Source: Legionella sp. (lineage in GTDB: Bacteria > Pseudomonadota > Gammaproteobacteria > Legionellales > Legionellaceae). Taken from it: 41,375 bases of DNA. The translations under genes and the position numbers were made by a program. Each line of letters opens with the position of its first letter. Position 1 is the first letter of the stretch. The notes under the pieces are model-generated. The model was given only the letters and a program-made list of their open reading frames with translations, was not told the origin of the DNA and did not search any database. The stretch spans positions 1 through 41,375 of the forward strand of contig JAACPN010000013.1 of assembly GCA_009995425.1 (NCBI GenBank), in the 5' to 3' direction. Below, piece after piece: positions 33,522-41,375 of this stretch.

Positions 33522-34946
33522 GTGAATAATACGAATACATTCTCATTACCAAGAATGGGGCACGTGGATCACATTCATTTTGTAGGCATTGCAGGTACCG
33601 GTATGTGCGGTATTGCTGAAGTTCTGCATAACGAAGGGTACCATGTCACCGGATCTGATGTGCATGAAAACCGTACCGTTGCCGATCTACGAGAGCAAGG
33701 TGTTACGGTATTTATTCAACATCAAGCTGAAAATATTGCGGGAGCTGATGTGGTGGTGCGCTCAACAGCTATTCACGAAGATAATCCGGAAGTCGTTGCG
33801 GCGCGTGCCGCACGTATTCCTGTGATTCCTCGCGCCATGATGTTGGCTGAGCTCATGCGTTTTCGTCAAGGTATTGCGATTGCCGGTACCCACGGAAAAA
33901 CGACCACCACAAGTTTGGTGAGTAGTTTGCTCGCTGAAGGAGGGCTTGATCCGAGTTTTGTGATTGGCGGAAAGTTAACGAACATTGGTAGCAATGCAAA
34001 ATTAGGTGGTTCGGCTTATTTAGTTGCTGAAGCTGACGAAAGTGATGCGTCGTTTTTATTTTTGAAACCGACCATGGCGGTGGTGACCAATATTGATGCT
34101 GATCATATGGAAACGTATGGCGGTGATTTTAATCAATTACGTGAAACGTTTGTTGAATTTTTACATCATTTGCCGTTTTATGGTTTAGCCGTAGTTTGTA
34201 TTGATGATGCGAATGTTCGTCATATTTTATCATCCATTCAACGCCCTACGCTCACGTATGGTTTTTCTGAAGATGCAGAGTATCGCGCAGCGGATTGGAA
34301 ACAAGAAGGTTTGTTGAGTCGCTTTACGGTGACACGACCGGAGCCTCATCCGACCTTGACGATTGATTTAAATTTACCAGGGCGCCATAACGTTTTGAAT
34401 GCGCTGGCAGCTATTGCGCTTGCCACAGAGCTTGGCGTTCATGATCAGCCTATTGCCGAAGGCCTCCGTTGTTTTCAGGGTGTAGGGCGGCGTTTTCAGC
34501 TATTAGGTCAGCGTGAATTCTCACACGGCACAGCCTTAGTGGTCGATGACTATGGGCATCACCCCGAAGAGATTCGTGCAACGATTGAAGCGTTTCGGGC
34601 CGTGTGGCCAGATAAACGTTTAATTCATGTTTTCCAACCGCATCGTTATTCACGAACCAAAGCGCTTTTTTCACAATTTGTTGATGTGCTTGGTTTGGCC
34701 GATACGCTGTTGTTATTTGATATTTATTCAGCAGGTGAGCCGATGATGGAAGGGATCAATAGTACGGCTCTAGCGAAAGCCGTGGAGGAACGTCAAGGCC
34801 GTGAAGTCTTGCTTGTGAACGAAGAAAGTATGCGTGCGCGTTTAGACCAAATTGTGCAGGAAGGTGATGTGGTTTTATTACAAGGTGCAGGCAATATTGG
34901 CCAAATCGCCCTACATCTCGTAGAAAAAACAGGCGTAATAGGATGA
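33522..34946 (+). CDS. murC: UDP-N-acetylmuramate--L-alanine ligase
   Basis: This 474-residue Mur ligase starts at GTG 33522 behind the G8 run. It has the N-terminal HFVGIAGTGMCGIAEVL, the ATPase P-loop GTHGKTTTT, EADESDASFLFLKP and DDYGHHPEEIRATI, all typical of MurC. It attaches the first amino acid to UDP-MurNAc. The length is normal, so there is no fusion to MurB that would explain the missing murB gene; ddl follows after 37 bases. Confidence 0.97.
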   Translation: MNNTNTFSLPRMGHVDHIHFVGIAGTGMCGIAEVLHNEGYHVTGSDVHENRTVADLREQGVTVFIQHQAENIAGADVVVRSTAIHEDNPEVVAARAARIPVIPRAMMLAELMRFRQGIAIAGTHGKTTTTSLVSSLLAEGGLDPSFVIGGKLTNIGSNAKLGGSAYLVAEADESDASFLFLKPTMAVVTNIDADHMETYGGDFNQLRETFVEFLHHLPFYGLAVVCIDDANVRHILSSIQRPTLTYGFSEDAEYRAADWKQEGLLSRFTVTRPEPHPTLTIDLNLPGRHNVLNALAAIALATELGVHDQPIAEGLRCFQGVGRRFQLLGQREFSHGTALVVDDYGHHPEEIRATIEAFRAVWPDKRLIHVFQPHRYSRTKALFSQFVDVLGLADTLLLFDIYSAGEPMMEGINSTALAKAVEERQGREVLLVNEESMRARLDQIVQEGDVVLLQGAGNIGQIALHLVEKTGVIG

Positions 34947-34983
34947 GCTTGCTTCGTGAAGTGCAATTGATTGGAGGTATTTG

Positions 34984-36105
34984 ATGGCGCGTTTAAAATT
35001 AATCTTGCTGTATGGTGGCCCATCAGGCGAGCATGAAATCTCGTTACAGTCCGCTGCTTCGGTTTTGGCTGCTTTGGATGCAGGGAAGTATGATGTTATT
35101 GCTATAGGTATGGATAAACAGGGCTGCTTTTATATTAATAATACAGATATGCTGCGACGTGAGCATCGGGCGGCTTTGCCTGTTGCTCTGCCTGATGCTG
35201 AGCCCCTGTCAAGCCTGATGGTGAATGGCAAATTAGCGGTTGAGGCTGAACTTGTGTTTCCTGTGATGCATGGTCCACTCTGTGAAGACGGTGCGTTACA
35301 AGGTTTATTAAATTTAACCGGTGTTGCCTATGTCGGCTGTGACGTTTTATCTGCCGCCGTCAGTATGGATAAAGACATTGCGCGGCAACTGGTGGGGCAT
35401 TTAGAAGGCATTCATGCGGTGCCTTATCATCGTTTGCCGTACACGGAGTCAGCGCTGCTTGATAGCCGTCGGTGCGAAGCTGCGGTAGCTGAGCTCGGTT
35501 GGCCTGTGTTTGTCAAACCGTGTTCGCTAGGTTCAAGCGTGGGTATTCATCGTGCCGATTCGATGGAGCAAGTATTGGCAGCGGTGCGTGATGCCCGGCG
35601 TTACGATACAACGGTGCTCATCGAAGCATATATTGCGGGTCGTGAAATTGAGGTCGGTGTGTTAGAGCATGATGCATGTGAAGGCTTACCCGATGTGACG
35701 CTTCCTGGTGAAATCAAAGTAGAACATGCCGATGGGTTTTATTCGTATGCTGCAAAATATCTGGAGTCCAACGATAACAAAAGTTGTATTCCGGCTGAAC
35801 TTGATGCTGATGCGATAAAACATGTTCAAATGGCCGCAGCAGAAATTTTTATGCGGCTTCGATGCCGAGGGCTTGCTCGTGTTGACTTTTTTGTACAAAA
35901 AGGTACAAATAAAATTTATTTCAATGAAATCAACACCATGCCAGGTTTCACATCGATCAGTATGTTTCCAAAATTATGGGAAGCGAGTGGTTTAGGTTAT
36001 TCAGCTTTACTGGATAGGGTGATCGCTTTGGCGAAGATGCGACAGCGTAGTCGAGAAAAGCTTGTGACGGATTATTCCGGCGCACGCGATCATGCGCTGG
36101 TTTAG
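34984..36105 (+). CDS. ddl: D-alanine--D-alanine ligase (DdlA-type)
   Basis: This 373-residue ATP-grasp enzyme starts at ATG 34984 (GGAGGT five bases upstream; the TTG three bases earlier is too close). Signatures are YGGPSGEHEISLQSA, VFPVMHGPLCEDGALQG, VKPCSLGSSVG and EINTMPGFTSISMFPKLW. The length and inserts resemble E. coli DdlA (364 residues) rather than the shorter DdlB that usually occupies this position in the dcw cluster. It makes the dipeptide used by MurF. It overlaps ftsQ by 14 bases. Confidence 0.94.
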   Translation: MARLKLILLYGGPSGEHEISLQSAASVLAALDAGKYDVIAIGMDKQGCFYINNTDMLRREHRAALPVALPDAEPLSSLMVNGKLAVEAELVFPVMHGPLCEDGALQGLLNLTGVAYVGCDVLSAAVSMDKDIARQLVGHLEGIHAVPYHRLPYTESALLDSRRCEAAVAELGWPVFVKPCSLGSSVGIHRADSMEQVLAAVRDARRYDTTVLIEAYIAGREIEVGVLEHDACEGLPDVTLPGEIKVEHADGFYSYAAKYLESNDNKSCIPAELDADAIKHVQMAAAEIFMRLRCRGLARVDFFVQKGTNKIYFNEINTMPGFTSISMFPKLWEASGLGYSALLDRVIALAKMRQRSREKLVTDYSGARDHALV

Positions 36106-36817
36106 CGCAGGGCAACTTCCGTTTTCCACACGTTTGGCGTGCTTGATTGTTTGCGCCTGTTTATTGGCGGGACGCTTGGTTTATGTGGGTGTTGCCGATG
36201 CAGCCCGTTTTCCTGTGCAAACTGTTCAAATTGAAGCAACATATGAACATATTACGCGAGAAACACTCGAGGCGATTTTATCTCCTCATTTAAAGCAAAG
36301 TTTTTTGTTATTATCAACACAACAATTAAAAAAAGAATTGCTTGCGCTTGATTGGTGTAAGAGCGTAAATGTCAGACGATCATGGCCTGGTATACTCAAA
36401 GTGACGTTGAATGAGCACCAACCGATGGCCGTATGGAACCATACGTACATCACCTCTGATGGTATTTTATTTAACCAGGGGAAGGTCATGGAAGGTGAAT
36501 ATTCGGGGACTTATTTGTATGGTCCAAAAGAACAACAACATGAAGTCTTACAAACGTATGAAAAATTGAGTAAGCTATTGCTAAAGTATGGCTTAAATAT
36601 AGCCTCGTTAGCGTTGCGTAATAATCAAGCCTGGGAGCTTGAGCTAACCAATGGTGTGACGTTACGCCTCGGAAAGCAGGATTTAGAGCGACGTTTACAG
36701 CGCTTTTGTCGAGCTTATCCGGCCGTTTTTGGCGATAAACCGGAACTGTTGTCGAGTGTTGATTTACGCTATGCACGCGGGATGGCGGTGCAATGGAAGC
36801 AACAAACGGGAAAATAA
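36092..36817 (+). CDS. ftsQ: Cell division protein FtsQ
   Basis: This 241-residue bitopic membrane protein has a short cytoplasmic start, one membrane helix at about 12-32 (ACLIVCACLLAGRLVYVGV), then a periplasmic POTRA domain (FPVQTVQIEA..., LSTQQLKKELLALDWCKSV, RRSWPGILKVTLNEHQP) and the FtsQ beta domain ending in LLSSVDLRYARGMAV. It links early and late divisome proteins. The start lies within the end of ddl, and its stop TAA shares a base with the ftsA ATG. Confidence 0.92.
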   Translation: MRWFSAGQLPFSTRLACLIVCACLLAGRLVYVGVADAARFPVQTVQIEATYEHITRETLEAILSPHLKQSFLLLSTQQLKKELLALDWCKSVNVRRSWPGILKVTLNEHQPMAVWNHTYITSDGILFNQGKVMEGEYSGTYLYGPKEQQHEVLQTYEKLSKLLLKYGLNIASLALRNNQAWELELTNGVTLRLGKQDLERRLQRFCRAYPAVFGDKPELLSSVDLRYARGMAVQWKQQTGK

Positions 36818-38055
36818 TGGCTAAAAAAATAGAAAAAAACATTATTACGGCGCTCGATATAGGCACTTCAAAAATTGTTGTGCTGATTGGCGAGGTAACA
36901 CCTGCGGGTACCCTTGAGGTAATTGGAGCGGGTCGTCATCCATCCTATGGGTTAAAACGTGGTGCGGTTGTCGATATTGAGGCGACGGTTAATTCGATTC
37001 AGCGCGCGGTACAAGAAGCTGAGTTAATGGCAGGGTGTGAAGTCCACTCGGTGTATACCGGGATTGCGGGCAGTCATATCAAAAGTCTAAATTCGCACGG
37101 GATTGTTGCTATTCGCGATCAAGAGGTGTCGCGTGCCGATGTGGAGCGTGTGCTTGATGCGGCGAAAGCCGTTCCCATTCCGGCCGATCAAAAAATTCTG
37201 CATGTGTTGCCGCAAGAATTTATTATTGATGGGCAAGGTAATATCCGCGAGCCGATTGGTATGGCCGGAGTGCGCTTAGAAGCGCGGGTGCATATTGTGA
37301 CTGGAGCGGTAAGTGCTGCTCAAAATATTATTAAATGCATTCGGCGATGCGGGCTTGAAGTTCATGATATTAGCCTAGAGCAGCTCGCCTCAAGTCATGC
37401 GGTGCTTACGGATGATGAAAAAGAATTGGGTGTATGCTTAGTTGATATTGGTGGCGGCACGACCGATGTGGCTGTTTTTTCACATGGTGCAATTCAAGCA
37501 ACCGCGGTCATTCCGATTGCCGGCGACCAAGTCACCAATGATATTGCTATGGCGCTCAGAACGCCGACCAAAGCGGCTGAGGCCATGAAGCTTGAACACG
37601 GTTGTGTGATGCCCGAACTTGCAAATCCAGGCCTGATGCTCGAGGTGCTCAGTGTGAATGAGCGGCCGGGTCGAAAAATTTCAACACAAGCTTTAGCTGA
37701 AGTGGTGTCTGCGCGTTATGAAGAATTATTTGCGCTTGTTCGACATGAGTTGCATGCCAGTGGCTTTCATGAGTTGATTGCGGCCGGTATGGTGATAACT
37801 GGAGGCGCTTCGAATGTGCATGGGGCGATTGATCTTGCTGAAATATGTTTTGAAATGCCGGTTCGACAAGGCCTTGTGCCTGAGTTAACGGGCTTATCCG
37901 AGGACATGATGGATCCAAGTTGGGCAACAGGCGTTGGCTTATTATTGCATGGGTTTCAACAACAACACGAAGCTGGGTATAATGGGTATACGCTACGTGA
38001 TTCAGCAAGCGGCGTTTGGACGAAAATGAGACAATGGTTTAGAGGCAATTTCTAA
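36817..38055 (+). CDS. ftsA: Cell division protein FtsA
   Basis: This 412-residue actin-like ATPase anchors FtsZ to the membrane. The start at 36817 (TAATG overlap with ftsQ) gives the common [19 protein letters not shown]; an ATG at 36793 is also open. Other motifs are [17 protein letters not shown] (phosphate 2) and [11 protein letters not shown] (adenosine). The C-terminal [14 protein letters not shown] is the amphipathic membrane-targeting helix. It lies 29 bases ahead of ftsZ, as usual. Confidence 0.97.
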   Translation: MAKKIEKNIITALDIGTSKIVVLIGEVTPAGTLEVIGAGRHPSYGLKRGAVVDIEATVNSIQRAVQEAELMAGCEVHSVYTGIAGSHIKSLNSHGIVAIRDQEVSRADVERVLDAAKAVPIPADQKILHVLPQEFIIDGQGNIREPIGMAGVRLEARVHIVTGAVSAAQNIIKCIRRCGLEVHDISLEQLASSHAVLTDDEKELGVCLVDIGGGTTDVAVFSHGAIQATAVIPIAGDQVTNDIAMALRTPTKAAEAMKLEHGCVMPELANPGLMLEVLSVNERPGRKISTQALAEVVSARYEELFALVRHELHASGFHELIAAGMVITGGASNVHGAIDLAEICFEMPVRQGLVPELTGLSEDMMDPSWATGVGLLLHGFQQQHEAGYNGYTLRDSASGVWTKMRQWFRGNF

Positions 38056-38084
38056 ACTTAAATTTTTTGCACGGGGTGAAAGGC

Positions 38085-39275
38085 ATGAGTGAGCAAATGG
38101 GTAGCCAGCAAGATAATGCTGTCATCAAAGTTGTCGGTGTTGGTGGTGGTGGTGGAAATGCCGTTGAGCATATGTTAGCGGAGCGTATCGAGGGGGTTAA
38201 ATTTATTTGTGCGAACACCGATGCTCAAGCACTCCGTAATTCCAAAGCTGAAATTCAAATGCAGCTCGGCGATGAGTTGACTAAAGGGTTGGGCGCCGGC
38301 GCTAATCCACAAATTGGTCAAGATGCGGCTGAAGAAGATCGTGAATACATCAAAGAAGTGCTGCAAGGTGCTGATATGGTGTTTATTACTGCTGGCATGG
38401 GCGGTGGTACAGGAACTGGAGCAGCTCCCGTTTTTGCTGAAGTTGCAAAAAGTTTAGGTATTTTGACCGTAGCTGTGGTCACGAAGCCTTTTTCTTTTGA
38501 AGGTAAGCAACGTACGCTGGCTGCTGAAGAAGGTATGCGTCGTTTGGCAGAGCACGTTGATTCATTGATTACGATTCCGAATAATAAATTACTGAGTGTG
38601 TTAGGCAAAAACATTACGTTACTGAATGCGTTCAAAGCCGCCAACAATGTGTTGCTTGGCGCGGTGAAAGGCATTGCAGATTTAATTACCCGCCCGGGTT
38701 TAATCAATGTCGATTTTGCCGATGTTCGCACCGTGATGTCTGAAATGGGTATGGCGATGATGGGTACGGGCTGCGCTAGTGGCGAACAGCGTGCACGTCA
38801 GGCAGCGGAAGCGGCGATTGCATCGCCTTTACTTGAAGACGTTAACTTTTCTGGAGCGCGTGGTATTTTAGTGAATATTACGGCCGGATTAGATATGTCC
38901 ATCGGTGAGTTTGAAGAAGTCGGTGATGTTGTTAAAGAGTTTATTTCGGATGATGCAACCGTGGTTGTAGGCACGGTGATTGATCCAGATATGACGGATG
39001 AGATGCGTGTCACGGTGATTGTGACGGGCTTAGGCCGTGAAGAAAAAAGTGCGCCGCAGGTGGCCAAAATCCCTGAGCGTGCACCGCTATTTGAAGCCCG
39101 ACGTCGTGATGGTAGCTTGGACTATCAGCAATTAGAGCGTCCAGCCGTTGCGCGTAAGCATGTTGTAAGCCCTACGTTATCGGCAGCGCCATCCAAGAAA
39201 AATGATCCAGCTCCAGATGTGGATTACTTGGACATTCCGGCTTTTCTGAGGCGACATGAGCATGAAGAAGCTTGA
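38085..39275 (+). CDS. ftsZ: Cell division GTPase FtsZ
   Basis: This 396-residue tubulin homologue starts at ATG 38085 (a TTG at 38067 is open but not needed). It has [15 protein letters not shown], the tubulin signature [19 protein letters not shown], and the T7 loop [15 protein letters not shown] with the catalytic aspartates. A variable linker of about 60 residues leads to the C-terminal peptide [12 protein letters not shown], which binds FtsA and other partners. It polymerises into the division ring. Confidence 0.98.
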   Translation: MSEQMGSQQDNAVIKVVGVGGGGGNAVEHMLAERIEGVKFICANTDAQALRNSKAEIQMQLGDELTKGLGAGANPQIGQDAAEEDREYIKEVLQGADMVFITAGMGGGTGTGAAPVFAEVAKSLGILTVAVVTKPFSFEGKQRTLAAEEGMRRLAEHVDSLITIPNNKLLSVLGKNITLLNAFKAANNVLLGAVKGIADLITRPGLINVDFADVRTVMSEMGMAMMGTGCASGEQRARQAAEAAIASPLLEDVNFSGARGILVNITAGLDMSIGEFEEVGDVVKEFISDDATVVVGTVIDPDMTDEMRVTVIVTGLGREEKSAPQVAKIPERAPLFEARRRDGSLDYQQLERPAVARKHVVSPTLSAAPSKKNDPAPDVDYLDIPAFLRRHEHEEA

Positions 39276-39307
39276 TTTAGGTGTCATGACATTGTAATAT
39301 TTTATTG

Positions 39308-39325
39308 AGGGGCAGGTGCTCCCCT
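39308..39325 (+). other. Small GC-rich hairpin between ftsZ and lpxC
   Basis: AGGGG (39308-39312) can pair with CCCCT (39321-39325) around an 8-base loop. No T-run follows, so it is not a classical intrinsic terminator. Downstream, TAGAAT (39356-39361) is a possible -10 for an lpxC promoter, but no good -35 was found. The 127-base gap is otherwise unremarkable. Confidence 0.3.
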
Positions 39326-39402
39326 AAAAGTCTTAGACTAATCAATGGTTTGTTGTTAGAATCATTCCGATTTATGTGTCAGCCTATAGGGGAAGCAACA
39401 AG

Positions 39403-40320
39403 GTGAGCAGCACAGTGATTAAACAAAGAACACCAAAGGCGGTTATTCAAGCTACCGGCGTTGGTTTGCACTCAGGGGATAAAATATTACTGACGCTGCG
39501 ACCCGCACCCATTAATACAGGCATTGTGTTTAGACGTACCGATCTCGATCCGGTTCCTGAAATTCCAGCCTCGTATGAACACGTTAGTGATACCACACTT
39601 TGTACATCCATTGAGCATAACGGCGTTCGTGTTGCGACGGTCGAACATTTGATGTCGGCCTTAGCTGGGTTGGGTATAGATAATGCCTACGTTGACATCG
39701 ACGGGCCAGAAGTGCCCATTATGGATGGAAGTGCCGCACCCTTTGTTTTTTTGATTCAATCTGCAGGTATTTGCGAGCAAAATGCATCTAAACGTTTTAT
39801 TCGCATTAAAAAGCCCGTGCGTGTTGAAGAGGACGGCAAGTATGTCCAATTCTTACCCCACAAAGGCTACCGTGTTTCGTTCACCATTGATTTTGAGCAC
39901 CCCGTATTTAACGATAAACCTCAAACTGCGGCGTATGATCTCTCTGCCACGTCTTATCTGAAAGAAGTATGCCGCGCACGCACCTTTGGTTTTTTGTCTG
40001 ATTATGAAAAACTTCGAGAAGCCAATTTAGCAAAAGGCGGGAGCCTTGATAATGCCATTGTCGTGGATGATTATCGTATTTTAAACGACGATGGTCTTCG
40101 TTTTGAGGATGAGTTTGTTAAGCATAAAATTTTGGATGCGATCGGGGATTTATATTTGCTCGGTTCGAGTCTGATAGGAGCCTTTGAAGGTTATCGCTCA
40201 GGTCATGCGCTTAATAATAAACTTTTACGTACCTTGGTGGCTCAAAAAGACGCGTGGGAATATGTTTACCCCGAGGCAAAAGATTATCCTTTACCTGATT
40301 TAGTCTTGGCCGAAGCCTGA
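39403..40320 (+). CDS. lpxC: UDP-3-O-acyl-N-acetylglucosamine deacetylase
   Basis: This zinc deacetylase catalyses the committed step of lipid A synthesis. The start chosen is GTG 39403, nine bases after AGGGGA; it gives 305 residues, the same as E. coli LpxC. GTGs at 39376 and 39415 are alternatives, the last giving an exact VIKQRTPK start. Motifs are [11 protein letters not shown], the zinc histidine in [15 protein letters not shown], and [14 protein letters not shown] with the second histidine and the aspartate. It ends the plus-strand run and overlaps the convergent dciA gene by 37 bases. Confidence 0.96.
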   Translation: MSSTVIKQRTPKAVIQATGVGLHSGDKILLTLRPAPINTGIVFRRTDLDPVPEIPASYEHVSDTTLCTSIEHNGVRVATVEHLMSALAGLGIDNAYVDIDGPEVPIMDGSAAPFVFLIQSAGICEQNASKRFIRIKKPVRVEEDGKYVQFLPHKGYRVSFTIDFEHPVFNDKPQTAAYDLSATSYLKEVCRARTFGFLSDYEKLREANLAKGGSLDNAIVVDDYRILNDDGLRFEDEFVKHKILDAIGDLYLLGSSLIGAFEGYRSGHALNNKLLRTLVAQKDAWEYVYPEAKDYPLPDLVLAEA

Positions 40321-40745
40321 TGTTTGCACAGCCGCTCTAGCGCCTCTTTGAGCGGCGGGTAGCTGCAATGCGCAGCACTTTCATGAATATTGCGCTTGGC
40401 GTTATTGGAAATATAAGCATCTCGAGGCTTCTTTTTAGGTGGCTTGGCGGCTGGAGTTGCTGGCAATAAGTTAATACGAATCGATGTCAGTTGATGCAAA
40501 CCTTCTTGTCGTAGTTTATCGCGCAAGTTGGGTAGCTCAAAACGTAGCTGTGCAGCCCACACAGGATCGTCTACTGCTAAGACTAAGCAACCGCTCGTAA
40601 AACGACTGACGGTACATGGCACAGAAGCATCAGCATGATTTTTTTTAAGATGGCGTTGAACCAAACGCGTAAGCTCGTCTAATTGCGATGCTTGCTTATA
40701 AATTGAAGCAAGCGGCGTATTAAAGCATTGGGTTATTTTTCGCAT
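40284..40745 (-). CDS. dciA: DciA-like protein (DUF721)
   Basis: From the ATG at 40745 this is a 153-residue protein: residues 1-100 match the DUF721/DciA domain, with [14 protein letters not shown], a core [19 protein letters not shown] and a strand SIRINLL, then a basic low-complexity linker with KPPKKKPRD. DciA loads or activates the replicative helicase in most bacteria that lack DnaC. The frame is open to 40823, but the extra 26 residues are not conserved-looking and run into the divergent promoter area. lpxC-dciA adjacency is common in gammaproteobacteria. Its last 37 bases overlap the lpxC end, tail to tail. Confidence 0.75.
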   Translation of the reverse strand: MRKITQCFNTPLASIYKQASQLDELTRLVQRHLKKNHADASVPCTVSRFTSGCLVLAVDDPVWAAQLRFELPNLRDKLRQEGLHQLTSIRINLLPATPAAKPPKKKPRDAYISNNAKRNIHESAAHCSYPPLKEALERLCKHQASAKTKSGKG

Positions 40746-40812
40746 GATGTTTGTTTGTTCGTGTTCAATATGCTTTAGTATACACAGGTGCAGCATAAAA
40801 TTGGAGAATTGA

Positions 40813-41238
40813 ATGATGAGCAAGCAACGTGTGATCTATCAGGCTCGTTTGCATTGGGTTATATTTGTTTGGCCGGCTGTGTTGTTATTGTTTGGGTTAT
40901 GGCTTAGCTTTTCAGTTCCTTCGTTTCGCGAAGTAGGGCTCATGACCGTGTTGATTTCTTTCGCTTGGGGAATATTAATGTGGTTGACCTATCAGTTTTC
41001 ATCCCTGACCATCAAAGAAAAGCAGGTGATTTTACGAAGCGGTATTTTAGTGCGCCAAACCATTGATATTCCGTTGACAAAAATAGAAAGCATTGATATT
41101 CGTCAATCGATTATTGGTAGTTTATTTCGCTACGGTACGTTGCTGATAACAGGCACCGGTGGTACGCGACAATGGATGGGATTTCTTGCCAAACCATTGA
41201 CCTGCCGCAGGCATATTGAGCAGCTGATGCATGAATAA
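40813..41238 (+). CDS. PH-domain membrane protein (YdbS/YdbT-like, bPH_2)
   Basis: This 141-residue protein has two membrane helices (about 12-32, WVIFVWPAVLLLFGLWLSF, and about 38-58) followed by a bacterial PH domain: LTIKEKQVILRSGIL, IPLTKIESIDIRQS, RYGTLLITGTGG. This DUF304-type layout is typical of small inner-membrane proteins with no assigned reaction. GGAG six bases before ATG 40813 supports the start. It is divergent from dciA across a 67-base gap. Confidence 0.8.
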   Translation: MMSKQRVIYQARLHWVIFVWPAVLLLFGLWLSFSVPSFREVGLMTVLISFAWGILMWLTYQFSSLTIKEKQVILRSGILVRQTIDIPLTKIESIDIRQSIIGSLFRYGTLLITGTGGTRQWMGFLAKPLTCRRHIEQLMHE

Positions 41239-41300
41239 AGCCGCATCAGCAAATGAAATAAGCTATCTTAAGTAAACTCATCATCAAGAGAGAAACACGT

Positions 41301-41375
41301 ATGTCACGATATCTTGACCCCAAGGCCGATGTGGTCTTTAAAAAAATCTTTGGCGACCACCCGAAGCTTTTAATG
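41301..41375 (+). CDS. Rpn-family PD-(D/E)XK nuclease/transposase-like protein (5' end only)
   Basis: The frame opens at ATG 41301 and runs off the window after 25 codons. The visible part, LDPKADVVFKKIFGDHPKLL, is the typical start of Rpn (recombination-promoting nuclease) proteins, which read DxVFKxIFG. Members carry a PD-(D/E)XK nuclease domain and are often multicopy and mobile. GAGAGA lies about ten bases upstream of the ATG. Completeness cannot be judged. Confidence 0.7.
   Translation, partial: MSRYLDPKADVVFKKIFGDHPKLLM

Noticed and set aside
39308-39325. Hairpin after ftsZ read as an intrinsic terminator
   Set aside because: The stem is only five base pairs and no T-run follows.
40331-40356. 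GC-rich inverted repeat after lpxC read as a terminator
   Set aside because: It lacks a T-run on either strand and lies inside the dciA coding region.
1-41375. CRISPR array, tRNA or rRNA genes
   Set aside because: No regularly spaced identical repeats and no recognisable tRNA or rRNA sequence were found on either strand.

Overview
This window looks like chromosomal DNA of a gammaproteobacterium of fairly low GC by eye. The evidence is a division and cell-wall (dcw) cluster running murF-mraY-murD-ftsW-murC-ddl-ftsQ-ftsA-ftsZ-lpxC, lpxC itself (Gram-negative lipid A synthesis), a BamC-like lipoprotein directly after dapA, and dciA next to lpxC. Legionellales or a relative would fit the gene content and style, but that placement is a guess. 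No tRNA, rRNA, CRISPR array or recognisable transposase was seen.

Region 1 (about 1-11,130) is an accessory island. It begins with an AlbA_2/RecG-C-terminal-like regulator. Six predicted P-loop ATPases follow, mostly monocistronic and in mixed orientation: four of the AAA_14/DUF4143 type and two of the archaeal-ATPase/DUF234 type. Each joins an N-terminal ATPase to a middle winged-helix-like region and a C-terminal PD-(D/E)XK-like fold. Between them lie a truncated further ATPase, remnants of an AbiEii-like nucleotidyltransferase and a BrnT toxin, a diverged intergenic repeat, and a HEPN/nucleotidyltransferase (HepT/MntA-like) pair. The most unusual signal is that most of these ATPase genes carry their own private set of imperfect palindromes in the promoter region. 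The dyads are about 27-33 bp apart centre to centre, and the sequence differs for every gene. One such pair (11070-11130) no longer has an ATPase downstream and instead precedes the polysaccharide genes.

Region 2 (about 11,190-26,440) is a plus-strand surface polysaccharide locus: a heparinase II/III-like protein, a family 4 glycosyltransferase, an NAD-dependent sugar epimerase/reductase, a fused initiating sugar-phosphate transferase plus WbpM/CapD-type 4,6-dehydratase, and a bifunctional ManC. Three less expected genes sit inside it: a seventh DUF4143 ATPase, a very long SNF2-type helicase and a nucleotidyltransferase-fold protein. A second HepT/MntA-like pair, paralogous to the first, is translationally coupled to manC, so the two pairs bracket the locus.

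Region 3 (about 26,500-40,320) is conserved housekeeping DNA read rightwards with short gaps and overlaps: dapA, a 73-residue BamC reduced to its signal peptide and BamD-binding N-terminal segment, murI, then the dcw genes to lpxC. murG, murB, murE, ftsI and ftsL are missing from their usual places. dciA (minus strand), a PH-domain membrane protein and the start of an Rpn-family nuclease close the window.
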